This document shows positions 49,613 through 58,608 of a stretch of DNA of 64,000 nucleotides, in pieces (within the stretch, counting starts at the first letter, position 1; every line of letters starts with the position of its first letter). This DNA is from Flavobacterium enshiense DK69. Lineage in GTDB: Bacteria; Bacteroidota; Bacteroidia; Flavobacteriales; Flavobacteriaceae. The stretch lies in the NCBI RefSeq assembly GCF_000498495.1, contig NZ_AVCS01000024.1, positions 24,818 to 88,817 on the forward strand, read 5' to 3'. Below the pieces are notes generated by a model. It saw only the letters and a program-made list of their open reading frames with translations, made no database searches and was not told the origin of the DNA. The translations under genes and the position numbers were made by a program.

Positions 49613-50800
49613 ATGAAAAAGGTATTACTTATTCTGCTTGCTGCCCCACAGTTACTTATTGCTCAAACAACCCTAATCCCAGATGCGAATTTCGAGCAAA
49701 AATTAGTTGCTTTAGGCATAGACAATGTCGTGAACGGATCCGTTCTGACCGCCAGCGCTGCCGCAGTTACCGATTTGGACGTTTCAGCTTCCAACATTTC
49801 CAACCTTACAGGTATTGAAGCATTTACTTCATTAACGTATTTGAATTGCGGAGACAATCATTTAAGCAACCTTAACGTAACACCAATCCTTACTTTACAA
49901 GAACTGGAATGTTACGGAAACACTCTTACCACACTGAACTTAACAGCCAACACAAGCCTCCACTATCTTGATGCCTACTCCAACCAAATCAGCAGTTTAG
50001 ATGTGACACACAATCCAGGCTTACAGTATTTAGGTCTCGACGAAAACAATCTGACTTCACTCAATGTTACCCTCAACACCAACCTTCAAGAACTGCATGT
50101 CGGATCCAACTTATTAACATCAATAGACATTTCCCACAACGCTGCCTTGACTCAATTGGTTGCATATGGAAATAATTTAAGCAGTATTAATATCAGCGCT
50201 AACCCTGCATTGGAAGTCCTGAAACTGGGACTCAATCAGATCACCAGTATCGACCTGACCCATGCAGTCAACCTGAAAGAACTAAGGATAAACAACAATT
50301 TGCTTACCACACTTTCCATTGCGCAATCGCCGCTGCTTACCCAAATTAACTGCCAGGGAAACCGGCTGACTTCACTTGATTTGCGAAACGGCAACAATAT
50401 CAATTTCATTTTAACAAACAACGGAGCACAGTTCAACCAAGGCTTAAGCTGCATCAGTGTGGACAACCCTGCTTACTCTTCGACAAACTGGGGCATCAAC
50501 TTTCACGAGACCGCAACCTATTCAGCTAATTGTCTACTTAGCACCGATAGCCCGTTACTGCAAATGATAGCAATATATCCTAATCCATCCAACGGAAAAA
50601 TATTCATCAACACTCCTGATTTAATCAAAATAGATACGATAACGGTTTCCGACCTAAACGGAAGAATCATCAAACAGGTTAAACCAAACGGCATATCCGA
50701 ACAAACCGAATTGGATTTGACCGGAGTTAACCAAGGCGTTTATTTTGCGTCAATTGAATCAGATAAAGGTAAATTAAATACAAAAATCATCTTAAAATAA
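49613..50800 (+). CDS. Leucine-rich repeat surface protein with T9SS sorting domain
   Basis: 395 residues. Signal peptide (LLIAQ, residue 18), then a short cap (IPDANFEQKLVALGID) and about ten repeats of 21 residues with the Bacteroidota consensus NxLTSLNVTxNxxLQEL (residues about 60-270). After a Cys-containing cap (LSCISVDNP) the T9SS type A signal occupies the last 80 residues (IYPNPSNGKIFI, VSDLNGRIIKQV, GVYFASI, ending KIILK). Probably surface-exposed and involved in binding. Confidence 0.9.
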   Translation: MKKVLLILLAAPQLLIAQTTLIPDANFEQKLVALGIDNVVNGSVLTASAAAVTDLDVSASNISNLTGIEAFTSLTYLNCGDNHLSNLNVTPILTLQELECYGNTLTTLNLTANTSLHYLDAYSNQISSLDVTHNPGLQYLGLDENNLTSLNVTLNTNLQELHVGSNLLTSIDISHNAALTQLVAYGNNLSSINISANPALEVLKLGLNQITSIDLTHAVNLKELRINNNLLTTLSIAQSPLLTQINCQGNRLTSLDLRNGNNINFILTNNGAQFNQGLSCISVDNPAYSSTNWGINFHETATYSANCLLSTDSPLLQMIAIYPNPSNGKIFINTPDLIKIDTITVSDLNGRIIKQVKPNGISEQTELDLTGVNQGVYFASIESDKGKLNTKIILK

Positions 50801-50828
50801 CATCCTGCAACACAACCAAAAAAAAAAG

Positions 50829-50860
50829 ACCGACTCCGCTCAAACGGACGGTTTTTTTTT
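50829..50860 (+). terminator. Terminator after the LRR gene
   Basis: ACCG/CGGT plus TCCG/CGGA pair with a one-base bulge, followed by at least eight Ts. The A-run in front suggests it may work in both directions. The remainder up to 51084 has no recognisable gene. Confidence 0.7.
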
Positions 50861-51084
50861 ATGATAGCCTTTTCAATAAATCAGTCCATAAAATTCTCAC
50901 TGACGAAAGCGGACCAAATAAAAATTTCGCAACCAAAGCTCCACAACCCCAGCTCTTTTTACGTTTAATAAGAATAATTTTTCAAATCACTGACAAATTC
51001 ACAATTAATATGCGTGCATACTATTTTATTTGAAATATTTGCTTAAATTCGTCGCTCGAAATATCAACTTTATACTTTATAAAA

Positions 51085-51831
51085 ATGAAAATATTAGTTT
51101 GCATCAGCCATGTACCTGATACTACTTCAAAAATTAACTTCATTAATGGAGATTCCGAATTTGATACTAATGGTGTTCAGTTTGTAATTAACCCTAATGA
51201 CGAATTCGGTTTAACAAGAGCCATCTGGTTCAAAGAGCAACAAGGTGCTAACGTAACCGTGGTGAACGTTGGAGGTGCTGATGCAGAAGCTACTTTAAGA
51301 AAAGCACTAGCTATCGGTGCTGACGAAGCAATTCGCGTAAACGCTAATCCTACAGATGGTTTCTTCGTTGCGAAACAACTTGCTGAAGTAGTAAAAAACG
51401 GAAGTTACGATTTAGTAATTGCCGGTAAAGAATCATTGGATTATAACGGAGGAATGGTTCCAGGTATGCTTGCAGCCTTAACAGGAAACGATTTCGTAAA
51501 CTCTTGTATCGGTTTGGACATCAACGGAACAACTGCTAAAGCCGTTAGAGAAATAGACGGTGGCAAAGAAACCATTTCAGCTAATTTACCATTGGTAATC
51601 GGCGGTCAGAAAGGGTTAGTAGAAGAAAAAGACTTGCGCATCCCGAACATGAGAGGTATCATGACAGCGAGAACAAAAGCATTAACAATTTTGGAACCGG
51701 TTGGAGCAGACAACACTACCAAAGCAGTTAAATTCGAAAAACCAGCTGCAAAATCAGCAGTTAAATTGGTTAGCCCGGACAACCTAGACGAATTAATCAA
51801 CTTATTACATAACGAAGCGAAAGTAATTTAA
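51085..51831 (+). CDS. etfB: Electron transfer flavoprotein, beta subunit
   Basis: AMP-binding subunit of ETF (248 residues) that passes electrons from acyl-CoA dehydrogenases to the quinone pool. Signatures: CISHVPDTTSKI, INPNDEFGLTRA near residue 44, VVNVGGADAEATLRKALAIGADEAIRV is represented here by AEATLRKALAIGADEA, GKESLDYNGG near residue 115, and LVIGGQKGL. Followed by etfA after a 72-base spacer. Confidence 0.95.
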   Translation: MKILVCISHVPDTTSKINFINGDSEFDTNGVQFVINPNDEFGLTRAIWFKEQQGANVTVVNVGGADAEATLRKALAIGADEAIRVNANPTDGFFVAKQLAEVVKNGSYDLVIAGKESLDYNGGMVPGMLAALTGNDFVNSCIGLDINGTTAKAVREIDGGKETISANLPLVIGGQKGLVEEKDLRIPNMRGIMTARTKALTILEPVGADNTTKAVKFEKPAAKSAVKLVSPDNLDELINLLHNEAKVI

Positions 51832-51903
51832 TTGCAAATTAAAAATTACGAATTACGGAATTTTTGAATCTTTAAATCTTTCAATTTTTAAATACTGAAA
51901 ATT

Positions 51904-52872
51904 ATGTCAATTTTAATATACGCTGAATCAGCAGAAGGAAAATTTAAAAAAGTAGCTTTCGAGTTGGCTTCTTATGCTAAGAAAGTTGCTGAAATGATGG
52001 GAACAACTGTTACGGCCGTGACTGTAAATGCAGGTGATGTTTCTGAATTATCAAAATACGGAGTAGATAAAGTATTAAAAGTATCTAACGATAAATTGGC
52101 AGGCTTCAATGCAAAAGCGTATGCCGATGTTATCAAACAGGCAGCACAGAAAGAAGGAACGAAAGTTGTGGTTTTATCTTCAACAACTGACTCTTTATAC
52201 TTAGCTCCGCTTGTAGCAGTAGGTTTAAACGCTGGTTACGCTTCTAACGTAGTTGCATTACCGGAAAGCACTTCGCCTTTTGCAGTAAAAAGAAACGCAT
52301 TCTCAAACAAAGCTTTCAACATCACTGAAATCACTACGGATGTTAAAGTATTGGGAATCGCCAAAAACTCATACGGAATCAAAGAATCGGCTTCATCATT
52401 AACTGAAGAAGATTTTGCTCCGTCATTAAACGATGCTGATTTCTCAGTAAAAATCGAATCTGTAGAAAAAGTTACCGGAAAAGTAACTATTGCTGATGCT
52501 GAAATCGTTGTTTCTGCTGGTCGTGGATTGAAAGGTCCTGAAAACTGGGGCATGATCGAAGAATTAGCTTCTGTTCTTGGAGCAGCGACAGCTTGTTCTA
52601 AACCAGTATCCGATTTAGGTTGGAGATCTCACAGCGAGCACGTTGGACAAACCGGAAAACCGGTAGCAGCTAACTTATACATTGCTGTAGGTATTTCAGG
52701 AGCTATCCAGCACATTGCGGGAATCAACTCCTCTAAAGTAAAAGTAGCTATCAACACAGATCCGGAAGCACCTTTCTTCAAAGTGGCTGATTACGGTGTA
52801 GTTGGAGATGCTTTCCAGGTAGTTCCGCAATTAATCGAGAAATTAAAAGCTTTCAAAGCGGCACAACACTAA
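51904..52872 (+). CDS. etfA: Electron transfer flavoprotein, alpha subunit
   Basis: FAD-carrying subunit of ETF (322 residues). The C-terminal FAD domain begins near [13 protein letters not shown] (residue 203) and includes [30 protein letters not shown] and [17 protein letters not shown]. The N-terminal domain pairs with EtfB. A strong terminator follows. Confidence 0.95.
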   Translation: MSILIYAESAEGKFKKVAFELASYAKKVAEMMGTTVTAVTVNAGDVSELSKYGVDKVLKVSNDKLAGFNAKAYADVIKQAAQKEGTKVVVLSSTTDSLYLAPLVAVGLNAGYASNVVALPESTSPFAVKRNAFSNKAFNITEITTDVKVLGIAKNSYGIKESASSLTEEDFAPSLNDADFSVKIESVEKVTGKVTIADAEIVVSAGRGLKGPENWGMIEELASVLGAATACSKPVSDLGWRSHSEHVGQTGKPVAANLYIAVGISGAIQHIAGINSSKVKVAINTDPEAPFFKVADYGVVGDAFQVVPQLIEKLKAFKAAQH

Positions 52873-52894
52873 AATTCCGCTCACATTCTAATAG

Positions 52895-52923
52895 AAAAAA
52901 CCATCTTTTTAGATGGTTTTTTT
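52895..52923 (+). terminator. Terminator after etfBA
   Basis: AAAACCATCT pairs with AGATGGTTTT (10 bp, four-base loop) and continues into a T run. Confidence 0.88.
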
Positions 52924-53103
52924 ATTTTCCAGAGCAAAACTTTTTCGTTACTTTGCAATCAGCTTTTCTTCTTTGATGCTTATTTCTTACTTTCAGCATA
53001 GATATAGCGATTCAATTGGGAGAAGAACACAATTCTATTATATTTTTATAATTTATTGATATAATTGACGTAAATTAGTATATCCAATAGCTATTAACAA
53101 ACA

Positions 53104-53141
53104 AAAAACTTTGCGCCTCAGCGGCCTTAGTGGCTAAAAAT
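53104..53141 (+). repeat. CTTTGCG-type intergenic repeat before the nuclease gene
   Basis: The 38 bases directly in front of ATG 53142 contain CTTTGCGCCTCAGCGGCC and TTAGTGGCTAAAA, much richer in GC than the surrounding AT-rich gap (52924-53103). The pattern resembles short dispersed repeats that I recall from Flavobacteriia. Only one copy is in this window. Confidence 0.35.
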
Positions 53142-53771
53142 ATGAGCTTAGTAAAACTAACTATAAAGGGGATTTCATACAGCCAGACTCAAAATGGCGC
53201 TTATGCACTAATTTTAAACGAGGTGGATGGTGAGAGAAAGTTACCTATTGTTATCGGTGCGTTCGAAGCCCAATCCATTGCAATTGCTTTGGAAAAAGAA
53301 ATTCGTCCCCCAAGACCTTTAACACACGATTTGTTTAAAAATTTTGCCGATCGTTTTGACATCGTGGTTAAACAGGTTATCATCCACAAATTAGTTGACG
53401 GCGTTTTCTTTTCCAGTATCATTTGCGAAAGAGACCGTATCGAAGAGATAATCGATGCCAGAACGTCGGATGCCATCGCTTTGGCCCTACGTTTTAACGC
53501 GCCTATCTTCACTTACAAAAACATTTTGGACAAAGCCGGAATCTATCTGAAAATAAACCCACCCGAAGAAAGCAAGTCATCTGAAGAAAGCAATGATCCG
53601 CTGGAAAACCCTGAAACCTTCGGATTGGTTGGAGAAGAATCCGTAACAGGCGAATCCTATTCTCAATATTCTTTAGCCGAGCTTTACGAACTTCTTGAAG
53701 GAGCAGTCCAGAATGAAGACTATGAAAAAGCCGCTAAAATCCGTGACGAAATTTCAAAAAGAGAATCATAG
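53142..53771 (+). CDS. Bifunctional nuclease family protein with UVR motif
   Basis: 209 residues from ATG 53142 (MSLVKLTIKG); a GTG four codons upstream is less likely. Residues about 5-140 are a DUF151/bifunctional nuclease domain (LPIVIGAFEAQSIAIALE, PLTHDLF, ARTSDAIALALRF). The C-terminus (about 170-205) is a UvrB/UvrC-type motif (LYELLEGAVQNEDYEKAAKIRD). DNase/RNase activity is reported for plant and bacterial relatives; the role here is unproven. Confidence 0.9.
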   Translation: MSLVKLTIKGISYSQTQNGAYALILNEVDGERKLPIVIGAFEAQSIAIALEKEIRPPRPLTHDLFKNFADRFDIVVKQVIIHKLVDGVFFSSIICERDRIEEIIDARTSDAIALALRFNAPIFTYKNILDKAGIYLKINPPEESKSSEESNDPLENPETFGLVGEESVTGESYSQYSLAELYELLEGAVQNEDYEKAAKIRDEISKRES

Positions 53772-53867
53772 CCAGATGGCAGTGCTCAGCCCCGATAACT
53801 ATCGGAAACAGAAAGCAGTCGCAACAATCCGAACAACCAAATAACCGTATTGACGAATAAACAAGCA

Positions 53868-54692
53868 ATGAAGCAGTATTTAGATTTAGTGAAGCACGTT
53901 TTAGAAAACGGAAATCAAAAAGGAGACAGAACAGGAACCGGAACGAAAAGTGTTTTCGGTTACCAGATGCGTTTTGACTTAAGTGAAGGTTTCCCGATGG
54001 TAACTACCAAAAAACTGCACCTGAAATCTATTATTCATGAATTGCTTTGGTTTTTGAAAGGTGAAACCAATATTGCCTATTTAAAAGAAAACGGAGTGCG
54101 AATCTGGGATGAATGGGCAGACGAAAACGGCGATTTAGGCCCGGTTTACGGTCACCAGTGGCGCAACTGGAACAGTGAGGAAATCGACCAGATCCAGGAG
54201 CTTATCGACACCCTGAAAAAAAATCCAAACAGCAGACGCATGCTGGTTTCTGCTTGGAACCCTTCCGTTTTACCGGATGATAAAAAATCGTTTTCCGAAA
54301 ATGTTGCCAATGGTAAAGCAGCTTTACCTCCCTGCCATGCCTTTTTCCAGTTCTATGTAGCTGACGGTAAATTATCCTGCCAGTTATACCAAAGAAGCGC
54401 CGATATTTTCCTGGGCGTTCCGTTCAACATTGCCTCTTATGCCCTATTCACCATGATGGTGGCTCAGGTTTGTGATTTGCAGCCGGGAGAATTCATTCAT
54501 ACCTTTGGCGATGCCCACATTTACAACAATCACATCGAACAGTTGGAATTACAGCTTACCCGCGAACCAAAACCACTTCCAAAAATGGTTTTAAATCCTA
54601 ATGTGAAAAATATCTTCGATTTTAAGTTTGAAGATTTCACTTTGGTAGATTATGATGCGCATCCTCACATCAAAGGACAGGTCGCCATTTAA
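53868..54692 (+). CDS. thyA: Thymidylate synthase
   Basis: Folate-dependent methylation of dUMP to dTMP (274 residues from ATG 53868, MKQYLDLV). A TTG six codons upstream adds a non-homologous tail. Signatures are [40 protein letters not shown] (phosphate-binding Arg pair), the catalytic Cys in [12 protein letters not shown] near residue 159, and [10 protein letters not shown]. folA follows two genes downstream, the usual dTMP-cycle partner. Confidence 0.97.
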   Translation: MKQYLDLVKHVLENGNQKGDRTGTGTKSVFGYQMRFDLSEGFPMVTTKKLHLKSIIHELLWFLKGETNIAYLKENGVRIWDEWADENGDLGPVYGHQWRNWNSEEIDQIQELIDTLKKNPNSRRMLVSAWNPSVLPDDKKSFSENVANGKAALPPCHAFFQFYVADGKLSCQLYQRSADIFLGVPFNIASYALFTMMVAQVCDLQPGEFIHTFGDAHIYNNHIEQLELQLTREPKPLPKMVLNPNVKNIFDFKFEDFTLVDYDAHPHIKGQVAI

Positions 54693-54722
54693 TTAACAAA
54701 CACATTTCAACACTCTATTACA

Positions 54723-55670
54723 ATGAAACACTTTTTATTGTCGGTTTTCCTATGCCTTTTTTCAACCGTTTTTTATGCCCAAAAAGACAAAACCATTTAT
54801 TTGGACTCCATAGGAAGCGAAACACAATATACCAATCACATGACATATCTGGTGATTAAAGATTTTCATAAAGAAAAAAAACAGTACAACGTTAGTGAAT
54901 ATTATAAATCAGGAAAATTAAAATCGGAAGGCGTGTGCAGCAGCAAATTGTCCCGAACTAAAGAAGGAATATTTAACAGCTATTATGAAACCGGAAACAT
55001 ACAATCACGCACCATGTACGATGAAGGGCTTCCCTATGGTGATTTCACTCTCTGGCATGAAAATGGAAACAAAAATGTAGAGGGAGAATACTTGATTTTT
55101 GAGGATAGCGATGGAAAAAAAACATCCAGATTACTTATAAAAAATCATTGGGATGAAAACGGCTCACAAAAAGTTTTTAACGGAAATGGAATTTATAATG
55201 AGGTTTCTGATCTGGAAAGTGCAAAAGGGGAAATACTGAACGGATATAAAAACGGGCTGTGGGAAGGTACTTCAAAAATTGGCCACCTTGCTTTTAAAGA
55301 ATATTATAAAATGGGCCAATTAGTCGATGGAACCTCTGTAGATTTGCTGAACAACACCTATACATACACGAAAATCCAAGCCCAGGCAGCACCTGTAGAA
55401 GGCATTCAGAATTTCTACAGAACATTCGTGTCTCATTTTGACACTCCTGAAATTAGAAGCGGTATCAAAGAAATAAGAGTTCTATTTGGATTTGTTATTG
55501 AAAAAGACGGCAGTATCAACGAAATAACAACATTACGTAGTGACAATGAAGAGATTGAAAAAGCTGCAAAAAAAACACTCTATAAAATGAAGAACTGGAT
55601 TCCGGCCGTTCACAGAGGCAAAATATTTCGTTCGCAGTTCACTCTCCCTATTACAATAAAGATAAATTAG
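54723..55670 (+). CDS. MORN-repeat protein with TonB C-terminal-like domain
   Basis: 315 residues with a Sec signal (VFYAQ, residue 19). Residues about 45-200 contain YwqK/MORN-type repeats (EYYKSGKLKSEG, YYETGNIQSR, LWHENGNKNVEGEY, NGYKNGLWEG). The last 80 residues match the TonB_C fold (VLFGFVIEKDGSINEI, WIPAVHRGK, FTLPITIKI). It lacks the N-terminal membrane anchor of a true TonB, so it is a periplasmic relative of unknown role. Lies 30 bases after thyA. Confidence 0.8.
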   Translation: MKHFLLSVFLCLFSTVFYAQKDKTIYLDSIGSETQYTNHMTYLVIKDFHKEKKQYNVSEYYKSGKLKSEGVCSSKLSRTKEGIFNSYYETGNIQSRTMYDEGLPYGDFTLWHENGNKNVEGEYLIFEDSDGKKTSRLLIKNHWDENGSQKVFNGNGIYNEVSDLESAKGEILNGYKNGLWEGTSKIGHLAFKEYYKMGQLVDGTSVDLLNNTYTYTKIQAQAAPVEGIQNFYRTFVSHFDTPEIRSGIKEIRVLFGFVIEKDGSINEITTLRSDNEEIEKAAKKTLYKMKNWIPAVHRGKIFRSQFTLPITIKIN

Positions 55671-55729
55671 ATCTACCAGAGGAAAGATTAAAGCAAAAGT
55701 CTTAACTTTATTTCCGTAAAACTCTATTT

Positions 55730-56068
55730 ATGGAAATCGACCAACACGAATTGTATGAATATGCCCGTTTGCGCTTAAAACAAAAAAAGAGGCTTTATTT
55801 TCACTTTGTCTTGTTTTTCGTGGGCAGCATTTTTATGATTGTAGCTAATAAGTTACTCGATGTCAAACCCGAAATCAATTGGTATCAATGGGGCATTGCC
55901 GTTTGGGGATTTATTTTTGCGCTCCATTTCATAAGGGTTTTCATAACCGACAGTTTCATGAACAAAAAATGGGAACGTGCCCAGATTGACAAGCTAATCA
56001 TGAAGCAGGAACGAAAACTGGAACAGATCGAAAAAGATTTTAATCAAAAAAACAACATTTCACAATAA
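55730..56068 (+). CDS. 2TM domain-containing protein
   Basis: 112 residues. A basic N-terminal helix (YARLRLKQKKRLYFHF) leads into two membrane helices (about residues 25-42 and 56-75), then a C-terminal coiled-coil-like helix (KWERAQIDKLIMKQERKLEQIE). This is the layout of the 2TM family in Flavobacteriia, sometimes fused to histidine kinases but free-standing here. The stop overlaps the folA start (TAATG). Confidence 0.88.
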   Translation: MEIDQHELYEYARLRLKQKKRLYFHFVLFFVGSIFMIVANKLLDVKPEINWYQWGIAVWGFIFALHFIRVFITDSFMNKKWERAQIDKLIMKQERKLEQIEKDFNQKNNISQ

Positions 56069-56553
56069 TGATTACTATAGTTGCTGCAGCTGCAGAAAAT
56101 AACGCATTGGGAAAAGACAACGATTTGATCTGGCATCTTCCCGACGATTTCAAACGATTCAAGCAAATCACAACCGGTCATCACATCATCATGGGAAGGA
56201 AAACGTTTGAAAGCTTCCCAAAACCATTACCCAACCGCACGCACGTAATTATTACACGACAGGAAAACTATAAGGCTCCTGAAGATTGCCTCGTTGTTGG
56301 TTCTTTAGAGGAAGCCATAAGCATTTGCCCGAAAGAGGAAGATATTTTCATCATAGGTGGAGGCGAAATTTACAGCCAATCAATGAAAATTGCCGATAAA
56401 ATAGAGCTTACCCGCGTTTTTGCCACTTTTGAAGCCGATGCATTCTTTCCGGAAATCCATTTAGAGGAATGGAAACTTACCAACGAAGAATTTCATCCTA
56501 AAGACGAAAAACACGCTTTTGATTTTTCATACCAGACTTATGTACGGGCATAA
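56068..56553 (+). CDS. folA: Dihydrofolate reductase
   Basis: Regenerates tetrahydrofolate after thymidylate synthesis (161 residues). Motifs: AAAENNALGKDNDLIWHLPDD region (ALGKDNDLIWHLPDDFKRF) with the substrate-binding acidic residue, GRKTFESFP, FIIGGGEIYSQ (NADPH loop) and the C-terminal strand. Coupled to the 2TM gene and near thyA. Confidence 0.96.
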   Translation: MITIVAAAAENNALGKDNDLIWHLPDDFKRFKQITTGHHIIMGRKTFESFPKPLPNRTHVIITRQENYKAPEDCLVVGSLEEAISICPKEEDIFIIGGGEIYSQSMKIADKIELTRVFATFEADAFFPEIHLEEWKLTNEEFHPKDEKHAFDFSYQTYVRA

Positions 56554-56586
56554 AAAAACATCCCGATAAACTATTACCGGGATGTT
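56552..56586 (-). terminator. Terminator between folA and the convergent membrane gene
   Basis: AACATCCCG pairs with CGGGATGTT (9 bp, 12-base loop). Seven Ts follow on the minus strand, so it mainly terminates the leftward 56627-56944 gene; it may also slow folA transcription. Confidence 0.8.
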
Positions 56587-56626
56587 CAAACTAACAAACT
56601 AAAATGTATCTATTCTAACGTTCGGA

Positions 56627-56944
56627 TTATTCAAGTGAAAGCACCTGATAACATAAAATAAAAATCACCACTGTTAATAATAAACCTGTTATGAATAATA
56701 TAACATTGGCGAATTTCTGAGAATACATCTCAAAAAAGCCTCTAATACCAAATACCACAAAAGTACTAAAGACAAAAAAAACTAAAATTTCCAAAAACAA
56801 ATTTAACCCAAAGAACGTTTGCGGCACCCCTGAATCAGCAGTGTCAAAAAAAACACCACTGTTGACGCTTTCCACAAGAACCAATGAGATTACAAGTGCC
56901 AGTAATACCCATTTAATTTCCGATGACATAAGCTTAGACAACAT
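56627..56944 (-). CDS. Small membrane protein of unknown function
   Basis: 105 residues with three hydrophobic segments (about residues 11-28, 48-68 and 79-101) and short polar loops; no recognised family. Monocistronic between a terminator and the divergent ubiE promoter region. The downstream palindrome at 57022-57043 lies 78 bases upstream of its start. Confidence 0.65.
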   Translation of the reverse strand: MLSKLMSSEIKWVLLALVISLVLVESVNSGVFFDTADSGVPQTFFGLNLFLEILVFFVFSTFVVFGIRGFFEMYSQKFANVILFITGLLLTVVIFILCYQVLSLE

Positions 56945-57021
56945 ATTAGTCCGTTTGTATGATGACTGTAAAATTGCAACGAATTATAACGTCAAACAAT
57001 CACTAAAAAAGTGTATTTTTC

Positions 57022-57043
57022 GTATCACCAAATTTGGTGATAC
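57022..57043. promoter_or_regulatory. Perfect 22-bp palindrome between divergent genes
   Basis: The half-site GTATCACCAAA is followed directly by its exact complement, making a perfect palindrome without a spacer. There is no T-tract, so it is not a terminator. A perfect dyad between a small membrane protein gene and ubiE looks like an operator for a dimeric repressor, although this is unproven. Confidence 0.5.
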
Positions 57044-57117
57044 CTTAGCTTTTTCTTCCATTATGTAAAAGAACTTCGTCTTTCTTTATGTCTTAAAATT
57101 ACAATTATTTCATTAGA

Positions 57118-57147
57118 TTGAATATGTTAAAGTTTGTATTATCTTTG
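57118..57147 (+). promoter_or_regulatory. Promoter of ubiE-porT
   Basis: TTG (57118-57120), 19 bases, TATCTTTG (57140-57147), exact TAnnTTTG, 18 bases before the ubiE ATG. Confidence 0.65.
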
Positions 57148-57165
57148 TACAAATATTTTTAATCG

Positions 57166-57897
57166 ATGAACGACAACATCACTCCATACAAGTCATCCAA
57201 TCTAGGTAAAAAAGAACAGGTTACTAAAATGTTTGACACTATTTCAGGCAATTATGACAACCTTAACCGAGTGATTTCTTTTGGGATTGATATTAAGTGG
57301 AGAAAAAATGTTTTAAAGCTCATAGCTGCAAAAAATCCGAAGAACATTCTCGACATTGCAACCGGAACCGGTGATCTAGCCATCCTTATGGCCAATACCA
57401 ATGCCGAAAAGATAATCGGCCTGGATATTTCCGCTGGAATGTTGGAAATCGGAAAACAAAAAGTAGCACAAAAACAGCTGAACGGCAAAATCGAAATGGT
57501 CCTGGGCGATTCCGAAAAAATCCCTTTCGAAGACAATTATTTTGACGCTATAACTGTAGCTTTTGGCGTGCGTAATTTTGAAGATTTAGAATTAGGCCTG
57601 TCCGAAATACTTCGCGTATTGAAACCAGATGGCCGTTTTGTAATTCTAGAAACATCTGTACCTACCAAATTCCCTTTCAAACAAGGATATAATTTCTATA
57701 CCAAAAACATCCTTCCGCTTATTGGCAGATTGTTTTCAAAAGACAAAGTAGCCTATTCCTACCTGTCTGAATCGGCATCACATTTCCCTTATGGAGAAGC
57801 CTTGAACAATATTTTGCGAAAAGTTGGGTTTATAGATGTTAAAGACATGCCTCAAACTTTTGGAGTAGCAACCATTTATTCGGCTTCAAAAAAATAA
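57166..57897 (+). CDS. ubiE: Demethylmenaquinone methyltransferase
   Basis: SAM-dependent C-methylation in menaquinone synthesis (243 residues; also called menG). Motifs: MFDTISGNYDNLNRVISFG near residue 23, DIATGTGDLAI (SAM motif I, residue 65), GLDISAGML, VAFGVRNFEDL and the C-terminal FGVATIYSA. Directly followed, after one base, by porT; this neighbourhood is known in Flavobacteriia. Confidence 0.95.
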   Translation: MNDNITPYKSSNLGKKEQVTKMFDTISGNYDNLNRVISFGIDIKWRKNVLKLIAAKNPKNILDIATGTGDLAILMANTNAEKIIGLDISAGMLEIGKQKVAQKQLNGKIEMVLGDSEKIPFEDNYFDAITVAFGVRNFEDLELGLSEILRVLKPDGRFVILETSVPTKFPFKQGYNFYTKNILPLIGRLFSKDKVAYSYLSESASHFPYGEALNNILRKVGFIDVKDMPQTFGVATIYSASKK

Positions 57898-57898
57898 T

Positions 57899-58603
57899 AT
57901 GAAAAAATTATTTGTTTTACTTGTACTTATTGTTTCGGGAAAAAGTTTTGCCCAGAAAGGAATAGGTATGTTTGGTAAAAACCCCATCATCAATCTTGAA
58001 AATTTCGACAAACAACGTGTGCATTGGGGATATTATTTAGGATTCAATACGTACGATTTCAAATTTGACTATATAGAACCGGACAAAGACATTGAAGTGC
58101 AATCCACAACGGCTTTTAATGTTGGTCTGATCGGAAACCTTCGCCTGATGGAGTACCTGGATTTACGATTCGAACCAGGTTTGGCTTATTCCCAGCGTAA
58201 TTTGGTTTTCCCTAACATTGAAGATTCTTTCGACAGACTTCGCGAGGTAAAGTCTACCTACATCAATTTCCCGCTATTACTGAAATTCTCATCCAAAAGG
58301 ATTGGCAATTTCCGCCCCTACCTAATTGGCGGTTTTTCAAAATCGTTGAATTTAGGAAGCAATTCCGATTCCAAAGATGACAATTACAACGACGTATTCC
58401 GAATGAAAAAATGGACTTCCAATTACGAAGTCGGATTTGGGATTGATCTCTATTTTGAATACTTCAAGTTCTCGCCTTCCGTCAGAGGAGTCTTCGGAAT
58501 TAATGATGAACTTATCCGCGACAACAACCCAGATAGCCCATGGACCGGAAATGTGGAATCAATGAAAACCAGAGGTATTTTTATCAATTTTGCCTTCCAC
58601 TAA
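57899..58603 (+). CDS. porT: Type IX secretion protein PorT/SprT family
   Basis: Outer membrane barrel-type protein of 234 residues, signal ending near SFAQ (residue 19). The body has alternating strands (HWGYYLGFNTYDF, NVGLIGNLRL, YINFPLLLKF, RPYLIGGFS) and ends with a hydrophobic strand and terminal aromatic/His. PorT/SprT is needed for type IX secretion and, in gliders, motility; the T9SS cargo genes in this window are its clients in principle. The call rests on family recognition and on the conserved location behind ubiE. Confidence 0.82.
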   Translation: MKKLFVLLVLIVSGKSFAQKGIGMFGKNPIINLENFDKQRVHWGYYLGFNTYDFKFDYIEPDKDIEVQSTTAFNVGLIGNLRLMEYLDLRFEPGLAYSQRNLVFPNIEDSFDRLREVKSTYINFPLLLKFSSKRIGNFRPYLIGGFSKSLNLGSNSDSKDDNYNDVFRMKKWTSNYEVGFGIDLYFEYFKFSPSVRGVFGINDELIRDNNPDSPWTGNVESMKTRGIFINFAFH

Positions 58604-58608
58604 AATAG

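Noticed and set aside
53850..53867. TTG start for thyA
   Set aside because: ThyA family N-termini align from MKQYLDLV at 53868; the six extra residues have no support.
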